Translations under genes and position numbers: made by a program
Shown here: positions 1 through 12,700 of the stretch, piece after piece
Layout: each line of letters starts with the position of its first letter
How positions within the stretch are numbered: position 1 is the first letter of the stretch
DNA from: Sebastes aleutianus
Lineage: Eukaryota > Chordata > Actinopteri > Perciformes > Sebastidae
NCBI GenBank assembly: GCA_916700875.1
Contig: CAKAKS010000062.1
Coordinates: 6,350,373-6,414,372 of the forward strand
Direction: 5' to 3'
DNA length: 64,000 nt
The notes under the pieces: generated by a model
What the model was told of the DNA's origin: nothing
The model's database searches: none
The model's input: only the letters and a program-made list of their open reading frames with translations

Positions 1-790
1 TGTTCTTAATATGCCCTTGTACTAAGTATTTCCTCTTATAATTGTAATATAACTTATTATTTTAATGGAGCTTCCCAGCAAAAAGTATTTCACAAGATTG
101 TACCTGTATAACTGGCGTGACAATAAACATCTTGAATCTTGAATAAGTAGACAAACAAGGACAACAAAGCTGAACAAAGGCAGGTTAAAAAAAAAAACAT
201 AGAACAAGTATGTACATGTAAGTAGGTGAAAAAATAGGTGTATATGAAAATAACAGAATGGCAGCCCTTGTAAACAATGTAGCTGGAATCATGTACATAT
301 AGTCAAACTAACATTTGAGCATGTAATGTTATATATGAACACACCTATTGAGTTTGACACTTTATTGACCAAGTTAATTAATTAAAAACTACAAAGCCCA
401 TTTCTACTAGGAAAAGAAAAAAGGATGAAAAGAAGGAAGTTAAGTCAAAAGTACTATTATGACATAATAAGTCTCAAGGTTTTGAAGTCAAAATGATGAA
501 GTGTGATTTACGACCTTTTTATGTTAGTTGTATTAGCCTGGTATATTTATATTGTGTATTCCATAGATACTTATGCATAGTTCCAACAACAAGATATACA
601 GTAAGCAGACAAACAAGGACAACAAAGCTGAACAAAGGCAGGTAAAAAAAATAAACCTAGAACTAGTATGTACATATAAGTAGGTGGAAACATATGAAAA
701 CAACAGAATGGCAGCCCTTGTAAACAATGTATCTGTAATCATGGACATATAGTAACATTTGAGCATGTACTGTTATATATATTAACACAC
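1..790. repeat. Non-coding block duplicated in direct orientation
   Basis: Bases 146-345 and 604-790 are clearly the same sequence in the same orientation, sharing long runs such as CAAACAAGGACAACAAAGCT and GGCAGCCCTTGTAAACAATG, with small indels. The left flank (about 100-140) has a CAATAAACATCTTGAATCTTGAA tail of the kind seen at the 3' ends of fish retroelements, which suggests a dispersed repeat. The 346-603 stretch between the arms is AT-rich and shows no gene. Confidence 0.75.
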
Positions 791-1019
791 ATTAGTTGCT
801 GGCAGGCAGATAGGTTAGGAGGACACAGGTTAGCAGGCAGCTGCTTCCTGGTTAATAATAGTTTTTGCACAAACAATCCTCCAAGCCTCATTACATGCAA
901 ACCCCCTGCAACGTGTGCTGCGCCATTATTATGCACTGTCCAACGCTAATGACCGTCTGTCAGTCGCTAAATAATGTGACAAAGGGCCTGATGCATCTGT
1001 CAGCTGCAGGACAGCTCGG

Positions 1020-1064
1020 CCACTAGCTCTGAGCTAGCTTTCCTGCTAGCTCAGAGCTAGCTCC
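1020..1064. repeat. Short perfect-arm palindrome (AGCTCTGAGCTAGC)
   Basis: AGCTCTGAGCTAGC is followed about 7 bases later by its inverse, GCTAGCTCAGAGCT, so a strong hairpin can form just at the edge of the GC-rich promoter-like region. No function is assigned. Confidence 0.6.
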
Positions 1065-1137
1065 GCACCGTCACAACACACAGCAGCAGCTACCAGCAGC
1101 AGGTCAGATGCGCATTGCAGGATGTCTGTGCACTCAC

Positions 1138-1620
1138 CTGATGCTACCGGAGCTCCTCTCAGTCTACACAGCTGGACAGATGTGACTGACAGATGAAGAT
1201 CATCTAATGAAAGCAGGTAACAGCAGGTCAGCTCGGTTGCACCGTCGACCACGCGTTGACGCTCGGACAATAAAGACAACACAGACAGCCTGCTGCTGGT
1301 TGTTGTTGCTGCGGAGCCCCGGTTACTAACCGCGTCTCTCTCCGTTAAAACCGGCTCTCAAAGCTCCTCCACGGCCTCCGGTAAAACTAGGAGCAGGAGT
1401 CCGACAGTGCTGGCAGGATGACAGGATGGCAGGACGGCAGCGCGGCGGCCCAAGCGGGAGAAATATGTGGTTTGTTTATGAAAACACGCAGAAAGGAGGA
1501 AGTCTGAAGAGTGCAAAACAAATCCCCGTCGACCAATCAGAAGCGGCCGGTGACGTCGGGAATGTGGGTCAACCAATCAGAGGCGACTTCACATGAGCCC
1601 CTTTATGGCTATCAGTGTGT
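1138..1620 (-). promoter_or_regulatory. Probable promoter and non-coding first exon of a minus-strand gene beyond the left edge
   Basis: This block is much richer in GC and CpG than its surroundings. Near 1531 and 1571 there are two CCAAT boxes in the form ACCAATCAGA, flanking a CRE-like TGACGTCG near 1551, a common CpG-promoter arrangement. Read on the minus strand, a strong donor (CATCAG|GTGAGTG) falls at 1138/1137 with no long reading frame before it, as expected for a 5' UTR exon. In human 16p11.2 the gene after GDPD3 in this direction is YPEL3, so a ypel3 5' exon is a reasonable guess, but no coding sequence is in view. Confidence 0.45.
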
Positions 1621-1623
1621 GAT

Positions 1624-2650
1624 TGTTGGTACAGTCTGCCCAGTTATGTTAGCTCTTTTTTTAAGTTTTCTTTCTTTCTTTCTTTCTTTATTTGTTTATT
1701 TATTATTTTTTTTTCTTTATTTTATTTTTCTCTCCATTTTTTTTTTTTATCCAATTTAAAAAAAAAAAAAACATTTAAAAAACTCCTCAACTGGCTGCAT
1801 GGGCCATGATGCCTCAGCACCAACTGGGTTCCTACTTCATCTCCTCTCTCCTCACTTCAATGATTTCCTATGGATAGAAAAGGGCATAAGCCCTGAGCTA
1901 TCAAACCAGGCTCACGAATTAACGATTATGATGGTACAGTCTCATAAATGCTGTTATAGAGGGGTTCATATCCCCCCCACCGCCAATATTAACCCATGAT
2001 TACATTTAACTCCAGTTACAGTCCACACACCACATACAACCACATCATCCTTTTTTTTATCCATCATCCTCCTTTAAAACATCCTGTTTTTATCCATCAC
2101 CCTATTAAACACCATCCTTTAATCCATCATTCTTTTACTTCTATCTAACTACCTATATATATTTATTTTACTTTATTTTTTTATTCTTTTTAATCTTTTA
2201 GCCTTAATTTGATTTGCACCCTGACTGACAGCCAGCCACCCCCCACCCCTCTCAAGCGCACACACTGTACACAGTCACATGATATTGATCTTGCCCAGTT
2301 ATGTTGGCTTTTTTAAGTTTTCTTTATTTCTTTATTTTATTTTTAATTTAATTTGTATTTTTTTATTTATTGTTCTCTCCCTTTTGTTTTATTCATATTT
2401 CATTTTATTTTATTTTGTTATGAGGAAAAGAAAGAAAGAAAAAAAATATATATATCTATATATATATATATAGATATATATATAAAAAACAAGAAAAGAA
2501 AAAAAGAAAACTCCTCAACTGACCGGGCATGGGCCATGCTGCCTCAACACCAACTGGGCTCCTCCTTCATCTCCTCTCTCCTCCCTCCAAGGATTGCCTA
2601 TGGATAGAAAAGGGCAAAAGCCCTGGGCTATCAAACCAGGCTCACGAATT
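1624..2650. repeat. Two direct copies of a ~300-bp unit separated by AT-rich DNA
   Basis: A unit starting at CCCAGTTATGTT(A/G)GCT and ending TCAAACCAGGCTCACGAATT occurs at about 1638-1920 and again at about 2293-2650. Both copies contain a T-rich tract, an A-rich tract and CTATGGATAGAAAAGGGC. The second copy is expanded by a (TA)n tract near 2448-2486. The spacer contains simple CCATCATCC-type sequence. Reading frames here are low-complexity and are not genes. Bases 2651-3030 show nothing recognisable. Confidence 0.75.
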
Positions 2651-3032
2651 TAAGATAAGAAGAAGATATCCTGCTGCTGCAGACTGATCATGTGGCTATG
2701 TGACAAGATTCAGGTGTATATCTTTGGACAGGAAGGACAGGGATGTGGTGTGGTTGTTGTGGTTTCTTGGTTTATTTGCATTACTGTCTCTGAGGCTGTG
2801 TTTGCTTTCTAAATGTGTTTGTGTTGTATGCAGGCCTACAGCCAGGAGGTCCAGATTCCTCCCACACAGCACCATCAATCATAAGACTAAACAAACTCTG
2901 CAATAGATTCTCACATCTAAAAAAAATCAAACAGTTCACATTTTATTCATTCATTTATTATTAATTTAACTGTTCAGTTATATTTTCTGTAAATGTATCA
3001 CCTAACACAATGGTCTAAATGCTGTTTGAAAA

Positions 3033-3360
3033 GCAGGGCTCTTAACAATTATTTTAATTATTGATTAATCTGTTGATTATTCCCTTGATTAATCATTTGA
3101 TCTATGAAACGTCAGAAAATAGAGACAAATCTCCATCACAAGTTTATGACTTCATCTTCATATGTCTTGTTTGTTCTTACCAACAGTCCAAAACCCAAAG
3201 ATATTCATTAACAATCATAGAAAATTAAGACAAACAGCAAATATTCACATGCACTTTACTATTCAGTTTGCCATTTTTGCTTGCAGAAATTGTTGCAGAT
3301 TAATTTTCTGTCAATTGACTAATTGATTAATTAATAAAAGTTTCAGCTTTATTTAAAAGC
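3033..3360. mobile_element. Degraded hAT-like short element (ATTAATC-rich family)
   Basis: The left edge (GCAGGGCTCTTAACAATTA, then repeated ATTGATTAATC) and the internal text resemble a widespread fish repeat whose end reads CAGGGCTGCAACTAACGATTA. A second, oppositely oriented relative lies at about 50395-50708, ending GTTGCAGCCCTG. The assignment rests on this resemblance; no clean target duplication was seen. Confidence 0.5.
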
Positions 3361-3537
3361 TTTTATTTTTTTCCCTAAAAACACTACATTTTTAAGTTAT
3401 TTAGTCCCAACATGTGTAATATGTGAATATAACCCCCACTTAATGTCAATAAACCCTCCAGATTTCCAAAAATATCCCTGGTGAAATACCCTCTGCATGT
3501 TTCTTCAGAGGTAGCTCCGGCCCTGGTTGTCAATTCA

Positions 3538-3700
3538 GTTCTATTCAATTTATTTTTATAAAGCATCTAATCATAACAGAAGTTATCTCAAGATGCTTTT
3601 CATATAGAGCCGGTCTAGACTGTACTCTATAATTTAGAGACCCAACAAGAGATCCCCTTTAACGGGTAGAAACCTTGGGTAGAACCCGGCTCTGGGTTGG
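3538..3700. repeat. Dispersed fish repeat fragment
   Basis: The segment reads TTCAATTTATTTTTATAAAG, then GTTATCTCAAGATGCTTTTC, then GGTCTAGACTGTACTCTATA, then ACCCAACAAGAGATCCCC. This order of motifs is familiar from a high-copy teleost interspersed repeat. It is non-coding. From 3700 to 4260 I see only AT-rich sequence with no gene. Confidence 0.5.
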
Positions 3701-4279
3701 TGGCAATCTGCCTCGACCGGTTGAGATCATAAGAGCCTTATTTCTCAGCTGGGTCACTTTGCTCTTTGAATCTACTGTACTAAAGACCTCAGTCTGCACT
3801 GATCCACTTATATTCCATTAACTCACTTGTCACACTGCAAAGCACGGCCAAGCAGGTCAGAAAAATGCAGCCTTTGTTTCACCAACAGACTGGTTGATTA
3901 TTATCACAGCGGTGTGGCCGGACTTTGACCGTAGCCTGGGAAAGCAAACACACAGGTGAGGCTAACTGCCCATGTAAACCCTCCGTTTATATGTGCCTTT
4001 ATAGTAGATGAGTGCCAGTATTAAACACAGATGCACAACACAGCCTAGATACTATTAATGACACTGTGCTCTCCTAGATGGATATATCTGTAGTACCAAT
4101 AACTGTACCTATTCTTTTCATTTCCAGCACGTTTATGTTCTTTTCATCTTAATACCACAAAAAAGAATATAAAAGCATAAGTGAATTATTCCAGATCATT
4201 TAATTCTAAAGTCCAGAGCTTATTCAAATCAATCAAATGATGTCAGAAAAATAACATCAGACACAGTCAAAACAAAGTC

Positions 4280-5250
4280 ACGTTCTCTTATCATGAGAAA
4301 TGGGATCTCAGGTGACGTGGTCCAGCTGGTTAAATATTCACTCCAGCTACAAACTCTTCTGCACCATCCTAGCACCACTTTTTCACCAACGGACAACGGA
4401 AATAAAACAAAACTCCGGACTACCAACAAACATGAATGCCACCAAAATCTCCCTTCTTTTAAAACCCAACAAAGACCCGACTCCACCAGCCAGCCACCGT
4501 CTCATTTCACTCACAAACACAGAGACAAAAATAGAAGAAGCCTAAGTAAATTTTTGGGTCACAGACTAGAAAGGTGATTCCTTCAATAATCCATTCAGAT
4601 CAAATGTTTTTTATTAAATTGCTCATCCAGTAATACATGCAGACTGTTCAGTTTAATACATTATTCATCTCTCCAGCAAACAGAAACCACCACAGTGTTC
4701 CTTGATGCAGAAAACACTTTTGATGAGATAAATTTCTATTTGCCACATTAGTGAAATTTGGTTATATGGAGAATCACAGAAATTTCTAATTATTCTATGA
4801 ACTCGACCAAATCCACTACAGCCCACCTATCTCACAATGCAACTGATCACATCACATCTCAGGCTGTCCTCAATGTCTACTTGTCTACCCCACTGCTTAA
4901 AACAATAAATGATGATCTCCAACACATAATGCCAATATCGGTTATGGGCAGAAAAGCTATGTTAAAATGACAACACTCTAAAAGTAAATGATTTATTATC
5001 AACGATTCCAGTTCAACCCACCGTTATCATCACTCCACCATCACCAAATATTATTGGAATAACAATACACGTGGATCAAATTTAACCCTACAGAAACCCA
5101 AACTTCCTTTATTATTTCTTAGTAAACCAACTCCAACACATACTGTACTCCAGAGGGTGTGGAGTTAGCCCAGTGTGAGAAGCTAAGACTGACCTGTAAT
5201 GTACCAGCTCCCTCCTAAAGATAAGAAAACTAAATACAAGGAAAAGGAAA
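4280..5250 (+). mobile_element. Decayed L1/Tx1-type LINE reverse transcriptase fragment
   Basis: Broken plus-strand frames carry short matches to the reverse transcriptase of L1-clade LINEs in the right order. Near 4440 there is KISLLLKPNKDPTPPASHR followed by LISLTNTETKI (compare the usual KPNKDP..YRPISL.N.D.KI). Near 4690 there is TTVFLDAENTFDEI (compare the catalytic region ..DAEKAFD). Near 4930 there is MPISVMGRKAMLK, and near 5055 YWNNNTRGSNLTLQKPKLPL. Frames change repeatedly and stops intervene, so the copy is dead and truncated. Bases 5251-5509 hold AT-rich DNA and a short TACAC run. Confidence 0.7.
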
Positions 5251-5509
5251 AAGGGTGGTGGACAATGCTGGCCCTCCACTAAGCCAAGTTTCCATTATTA
5301 TTATATTATAGTGTATATGTGCACATATATATTTATGTATTTTCCTTTTCTCCACTTTGTCTTCTTTTTTCAAATGTTTTTTTCACCTCTCTACTCCTTC
5401 AGTACTACACTACACTACACTATTTTCAGCACATTTTGTTACACATTATGTCTGTCCTATGTCTTGTCACCTTTTTGTACTACGTCCTAGTGCACTAATA
5501 AAGGGGAAA

Positions 5510-6062
5510 AAAGGTGCAGTGTGTATGATTTGGCGACATCTAGTGTCATGGTTGCAAATTGCAACAAACTGAGTAACCCTCTACTCACTCCTCCCTTTAT
5601 AAGACTGCGGTAACGTGAGCCGCTGAGTGCAAAAACGTGGTAACGCCGTTCGCCTCACTCAGAGGCTATCCTTACCATAAAAACACTACTTTAGGAGCAA
5701 TGGAAGTCAGAAGGTGGCTGACGGTACCATGGTTTAGCACTCTGCGGCTCACGTTACCGCAGTTTCACAAGCCTGTCGGAGAACTCCAGTGGCCTTCAGG
5801 TAACGTGAAAATGCAAAAGTCTCAATCTAGAGCCACAGTTTGGTTTGTCTGTTCTGGGCTACTGTAGAAACATGGTGGAGCAACATGGTGGACTCCATGA
5901 AGAGGACCCGCTCCCTATGTAAATATGAAGCGCTCATTCTAAGCTAATGAAAACACAACGATTCTTATTTCTAGGTGATTATACACTAATGAAAGCATAT
6001 TTATTAATACTATTTTCTATTTCTGCTAATAGATCCCCTTAAATGTTACACACTGGACCTTT
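5510..6062. mobile_element. Non-autonomous foldback element (AAAGGTGCAGTGTGTA family), copy 1
   Basis: The ends are inverted repeats: AAAGGTGCAGTGTGTA on the left and TTACACACTGGACCTTT on the right. An internal inverted pair (ACTGCGGTAACGTGAGCCGC against GCGGCTCACGTTACCGCAGT) makes the middle fold as well. The reading frames inside are incidental. A diverged second copy is at 41453-42066. Bases 6063-6795, up to gdpd3, show no gene or recognised repeat apart from a short GCAGAGCAGAGCAGAGCAGC run. Confidence 0.75.
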
Positions 6063-6795
6063 AAAGGTGCTAAATTTCGAAATTCAGAGCATTTCTATTG
6101 CCTCTGCACAGCTCTCAACATGCAGCTAACGGTGCTAAAAGGGAAAACAACGGCAACAGTGCTGACAGAGCTACTGGTGGGGAACCAGAGGGTGGTCGCT
6201 AAGCTTCCGCTCTGGATGGAGTATGAGTGCAGCACAGCGCAGTGCAGAGCAGAGCAGAGCAGCAGCCGTGAGCTAGCCAGTGGGGCACGCTCACATGCAC
6301 TTCAAGCACCATGGCCGGCCCGGCAATGTCAACAAAGCACAGAGAAGCTCTGATTACAACACTCACAGAGGGAGAGCGACTTCATTCTCTGCTCAGGTAG
6401 ACATTACTCCTCTATATCTTTACATAGCAAGCAGTTGTTTGATGCTATATTAATGCTCTGGATATCAAATAGAGAACCTTTAAACGCCAGTCTGTGTCAG
6501 ACAGACTGTGGGTGGAGGCCGTAGAAATGACCCGACCACAGATAATTCTATCAACAGTGATTAAAGGATTGAGCTTTAAAGAGCTGAATGATAGTTTTGT
6601 TTACACTGCGTGGTGTTTAATTGACCAACAACTCCTTGACTAATCTCGTCACGGTGGAAGAAATGGGTCTCACACTTCTTGTATTTCCTTGTATTTGTCT
6701 TTTCTTCTTTTTACACAATCCTCATTCATCAGAAAGCTGCCTTTTCTGAGCTATTAATTGTTGTCATGATGTGTGTTCAGGGGGTGTGTGTGGGG

Positions 6796-9700
6796 TCAAT
6801 CCTGACTTCTGTTTCTGTAGAGGTAGCTTGACAGAAGAGCCGGGTAGTCACTCATCACGCCTGTGGCCCCGACTTCAAATGCAGCCTTTATGTCTTCATC
6901 TTTATTGCACACGAACAAATGCACCTGTAATTACAGATATATATCAGTCAAACGTGATGATCTGTTTGGGGTCCTGGAGACCAAACAGCTGAAAAAGCAG
7001 TTATCAGCATGAAGTGAGACCTCGGAGCATCAAGGAGCACTTGTTCAGACTGCAGTGTAGACAAATAATTGATTTGTGAGCAAATAATTGAGCGTTGTGA
7101 TATTCTTCAGTGTTAGAAATATGCTTATACTAACATATACGGTGGATTGATGCATTTATTTTACACATTGTCCATTAATATATGATTGATTCCTTGTTAT
7201 TAGAGAAAAATATACATATTTTAGGCTTATATATTACACATATATCATGATGTATCGCAGACGATTGTCTCGTAATGTATTACATATTACTGATTCATGG
7301 GTATTTAGAGTTTCCCTCTGATTCCCATTTCTAATATTGACACAAGCCCATGTTTTCTTGGAGGGTGGCGCTCTTCTGGAGGAAATCTCATCACTCTGTT
7401 TTTATGTGGATGATGAGGGGAAGAGCTTTTCTTAGTCTTTACCTCAGCGTTCAAATGCGTTGAGGCCCTCAGCAGCTGACAAGGCTCTACGGCATGTGAC
7501 TTCTATTGTTTTCATGCTCAAACTCAGTGACCTCTCGTGGCCTGAGGATGGGGGTGACCTCATCCCAGAGAGCAGAGATTACTCACATCAGGACAGAGGT
7601 GATGCATCCGAATCACTCAGACTGGCTGTGTGGCTGTTACTGTTCGTCTCGACTGAAATACTGAAGTGTAACATGGATTAAACCATCTTTTCTGATGGAT
7701 CCACCATGATTAAATCTTTAATCTTCAATTTTACAGTGTAAATGTGTTATTTTCAACTATTCTAAAATGGTGTGTTTGAATACTTCTGCATACTGGGGAC
7801 CATAAACAGTCTTGGAATTACATAAATTGGGTATCACTGTAAAGACACTCTTGTGGAGGATTTTTAATTACTTTTCTACTAATTGTGTTTCCTATTCTTA
7901 TCTACACTCTTTATATTTTTACGGTTCAAACATATGGTTAAACATAGTAAACTGTGCTTTTACATATGTGGTTTCATACCTGAATTCCACGAGCTGCGAG
8001 GTGTTTAAAAAGACTCTTCCTCATTGTTACTCTGCAATGACAGCACAAATGAATATGTGAATAATTCCGTTTTTACACAAACAGCAGTAAAACATAATTT
8101 GCTGCTACACAAACTGCATTATTGTACCCCAAAATGTTGTAATTCTGCATAAAAACATCACCCCGTGTACTGTGAGTGCAATGTTCTCAGTAGTGCTTTA
8201 AGTTTTTTTACTCTGACATGTTTGGTAATGACTCCCTCATGACCATTTTAGATTTCTACACCAAAACAAAGTCAGTTGTGAGAAAGACTGCAGCGGAAAC
8301 TTCACTCACTTTTCCAACAAAGAGACGACCCACGTTTTCTTCAGGATGTCTATCTTAGGAGTGAACGTCCTTCAGCACAAACAGAAAGAAACAATAGATT
8401 TAGCTTATACTTTATGTACAGTGACACATTTATCTAAAAAAAAATAGAGAAGAAGAAACAGATGAATGCATATGATGGCCTGCAGACAAAGTCTCTAACA
8501 AACTCAGATTGACATGTGGCATGCAGCTGTAAGATATATACAAAACACAGTGCATAGACAGAAAGACAAGTCTGACAAGCTGAGAGTGAGAAAGCTGCTG
8601 TGTAATAACACAAGCATGAACACACACATGGACTCGACATGCAGAGACACACACTCCTGCAGCCACACCTGTTCATGACGCGCGGCAGGTAGAACTGCAG
8701 TAAACTTTCTCCCAGTGGCACAAAGGGCAGCAGGCCGGTGTAGAAGAGAAGCAGAAGCAGCACACCTCGGTTCATGGAGAAACTGTACGGCATGGAGCCG
8801 TTCTGCGAGGAAACAGAGAGACAGGCTGGGTGTCAAAACTGATGCAGAGACTCTTTAAATCAAGCAATCACAATATTATAAGAGTTAAACATGTGAAATT
8901 GATAGTAAAATGCTTCACAAGTAGCTTTGTCTCCCCCAGGTGGTGTATGTACCGTTCTGCGGCACTCCTTCATGATCCCAGAGTCAACAGAGGCCCAGTT
9001 GGTGATCTCCTCCCTGTTGTAGCTTCTAACCAAGTCAGACACCTAAACACAGACATGACATGGTCAGAGATAAGATGTGAAGGTGGTGAAGGGATAATGA
9101 GATATGAAGGTGTATCAGCCTACATTTTTAAGTAAAAAAAAAATGCTCATTGGCAGGATGTACTGACTTCAAACGAGACCACTTTTATATGTTGGAGTTT
9201 AAAGGCAAGTGTAGGCACATTGCTCATGAAAATAGGCAAAAGTGCAGGTAAAGACAAACAATGGCTGTAATTTAAAGAGGACCTATTAAGCTTTTGTGCT
9301 TTTTTCTCTTTTGTGTTATACCATTTATTGTGCATGTAAAAGGTCTGCAAAGTTACAAAGCCCAAAGTCCACGCCTAAGGGAGTTAGTGTTTTCCTCCAT
9401 AACGTGGTGATGTCACCAAGTAACACAGGTGCATAATACCTGCCTAGCGGCTAGTTTGACACGCCCTCAAACAAAGCTAGTTAGAGCGGAGCCGGAGCAG
9501 AGTCCAAGAGTTTGGTTCGGTTGACCAATCACAACAGAGTGGGCCTGTTGACCAATCAGAGCAGACTGGGCTTTTCAACAAAAAAAGGGGGGAGGGGTCA
9601 TTTCAGACATAGGGTGAAAAGAGGTGTTACAGCACAGCTGGTATGAGAAAAGTAAAGTGTTTTTTGAACATTAAAGCAGGTAAACATTTTCTAGTAGAAA

Positions 9701-12700
9701 CCCCAAATACAATAAAGTATGCACCTGAAAATGAGTATGATAGGTCCTCTTTAAATGTCATCATCAGGGATGATGATGACTGGATAGTTGCTAAGCATCA
9801 TAAAAGCATGAACACTATGTCATATTTTGGAGATCCTTTAATATCATTGGCAGGGCCTGCTTTAGATATAGGCCATATAAGCGGTCGCCTGGGGCGCCAC
9901 CTAAAACAATATATATTTTTTTTAAATGCTGGTGAGCACCTTCCTCATATTCTGCATTGTCTTAACAAATGAACAAATAAATAAATAAATAAATAAATAC
10001 ACTTCTCACCCCTGTAACTCTCTTTCTCACACTTTTTCATCTACCTGGTCGCACTTATTTGTTAATAAAAGTGTAAATTGCAGTGAAACTGACTAAACAC
10101 TATTAAGCCAACAATATCAGGGATCAATTGTTTATTTATATCATAATAAATACAGTTATTTATGCAAATAAAAATTTGGGGGGGCCTCCAAATCTGGATT
10201 TCGCCTAGGGCACCAAAAGGACTAGTGCTGGCCCTCTGGTAAATTGTAGGTGTATGTTGTTTAGGTGTAATGTACCTTTCCTATCAGCGCCTTGTTGTTC
10301 TCTTTGATTTCAACGCTGACAGGCATCTCAGGGAACTTCCTGAACACGTCCTCCAGCAGGGCGAACTTCCTGTCTGCGCCGCTGCTGCAGCGACCTGGAG
10401 GAAGAGGGAGGGGGCGAAAGCTAAGTTTCACACACACAAGCTTTCATGCACACACACGCCTGCTGACCTACTTCTTCACTGAATGTCTTTTTGTTAATGA
10501 TTGAGAATTAGAGAATGGGGGGAGGAACTCACCTGTATAAAATGTCACCTCCAGTCTCTCTTTATACAGAGGCAAATCCTGAAAGAGTTGATGTAAGCAG
10601 ATGTATGGTGACATAAAAGTTATATTATTATGATATTGCTTTTGATTACCATGAGAAAATGTACATCCATCTTGCTGCATGCAAAGTCAAACATCCACTT
10701 GAAGGTAATCCAATACCTAAGTGAACGTTTACTCTTAGTTTCTGAGGAACATACATAAACAGCATAACCTTTATGCAGATTACTGTGAATGTAAATGATT
10801 TAAATGTGTCTCTTCAGCACACACAACCCTTTGCGTCCGTTATTATTGTTGACTTGGGTTAATGGCGGTCTGTAACAGGTTTTTGTGTGTTTTAATCAGT
10901 TCAACACATGACAGATGTGTGTTTATAATATCGGTTCAGGGGCCTGTAGCTCGCAGTAGCTTTAATGACACACACTGAAGTAAAAGATGCAGTTCCAGTT
11001 TTTACCTCTTGCAGTAACTGGCTAGTTTAGAAATCCTGCTGACGTGACTCTGAAGGCATCGTGGGTAAGTTTAAAGTGAGTATTTGGCTTAGCATGCAGC
11101 TATTTTGCACATTGCAGTTAAACTGGAGCAGATGACTAACTTGAAACATATTTATTTGACACGTTTCAGCCTAGAAGGAGAATCTCATCCTCTTGTTTTG
11201 TGCAACGAACCCCTTCCTGTTCCTGTTTGGCTGGAGCTTCTGTCTCAGCGTGACCTTTTGACCTTTCTCCTAACCTGTAGGATCCTGTCCGCCCACCTTT
11301 AGATCGAGCTCGGAGGTTTTGACGTTTTGGCCCGTCTGCCTCAGCAGATTCTCGTCATGTGACACCACCACATGTCCGTCACGCGTCATGTGACAGTCCA
11401 TCTCCAGCATCTGGGTGCCCTGCTCCGCCGCACTGGAGACAAGAGGTACAGGTGGAGAGGAAACAATGAGAATGCATTTGCTACTTGTACAGGGAGAGAA
11501 CTTTTGTTCACGTCTGTTCTTCCAGCTCTCTTAACTCTGAGACATGCATCTCTTAAAATGCGATATGTACAGGAAACTAAAATGATCAAAAACAATTAAT
11601 ACAGCACTCATTTTGTACGGTACATCATTGAATGCATCTTTAGGCAGCCCTGACATCCAGCATCTTTGATATTTCATTTGATTTATTGATTTATTTGATA
11701 GAGACAGAGCATGTTAATGAACATCAGTATAACATAAACATGCAGGTGTTAGCAAGAATTCTAATTTCCATCCTTAGTCCCTAGGCAGATAACAATATAC
11801 AGATAAAACAGACAGCAGATCCGAATATCTGCAATACTAGGATTCACATTTTAGCAGTAAAAGTATATTTTTGCAGATGAATTTCCATATAATATGTTGT
11901 GCATCCAAGGCTCGTAAGTGGAAAGATGCTAAATGTAAATTCCCTGACCTGATCCCTCTTTTATTGTATATACAGTAAGACATTTTATGAGGCTGGATAA
12001 TCACCCAGTTTCTGCCTTATTAGAGAGAAAAGATGGAATCAGAGTAAATTGGATGGTGTTCAGTTGGTCACAGGCTTTCTGAAAAGTCAGTTTTCTGAGA
12101 GCAGCAGCAGCTCAGCTCTTGAGTTTGGTACTCACTTTGTGAACGCCTCCATGGTGCCCTCTATCCTCTCTCCACATCCTGGAGACAAACAGAGGAGTTA
12201 GCAGAGAAGCACCAGTCCCAAAAATACAGAATAAAAGCACACTTTGCAGCTAACCCCTTTCTCAGAATATTGCATTGCTGTCTCTACTGTAGGTGAGGAG
12301 GACACAGTGAATAGTAAAACATCTGATTAGACAACCTAAACAAAACAAAAATAATAATAAAATTAAAATAAAATTAAACGATAATAAAAAATAATTATTA
12401 AAAATAAATGAATAAACATACAAATAAATAAGAATTAAAATAAAATATTTTAAAATAAATAAACTTAAAAATAAATAATAAATTAAATTAAAAATAAATA
12501 AATAAACAACTGAGTTGCCTAGTGTTAAAAAAAAAAATCGTTGCAGCACATGATGAAGTTAGTGTAGTTTGTGGATTTATCTTAATTTCTTTGCTATTTG
12601 CTGCAGGTTAATGACAATATTGAGAACAATAGGCCTTAAAATAAAATTAGATTTGATCGTAAAGTTAGTTTTGATTGAATTATTTTTCAACCTCACCTCC

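Noticed and set aside
7521..7680. Possible extra gdpd3 exon near 7500-7600
   Set aside because: The frame is open but has no fitting splice phase or resemblance; 7344-7395 fits the gene better.
8434..8836. Overlapping minus-strand frames of 110-119 aa
   Set aside because: Only 8669-8802 is coding (gdpd3 exon 7, in the frame with SFSMNRG); the rest is intron read-through.
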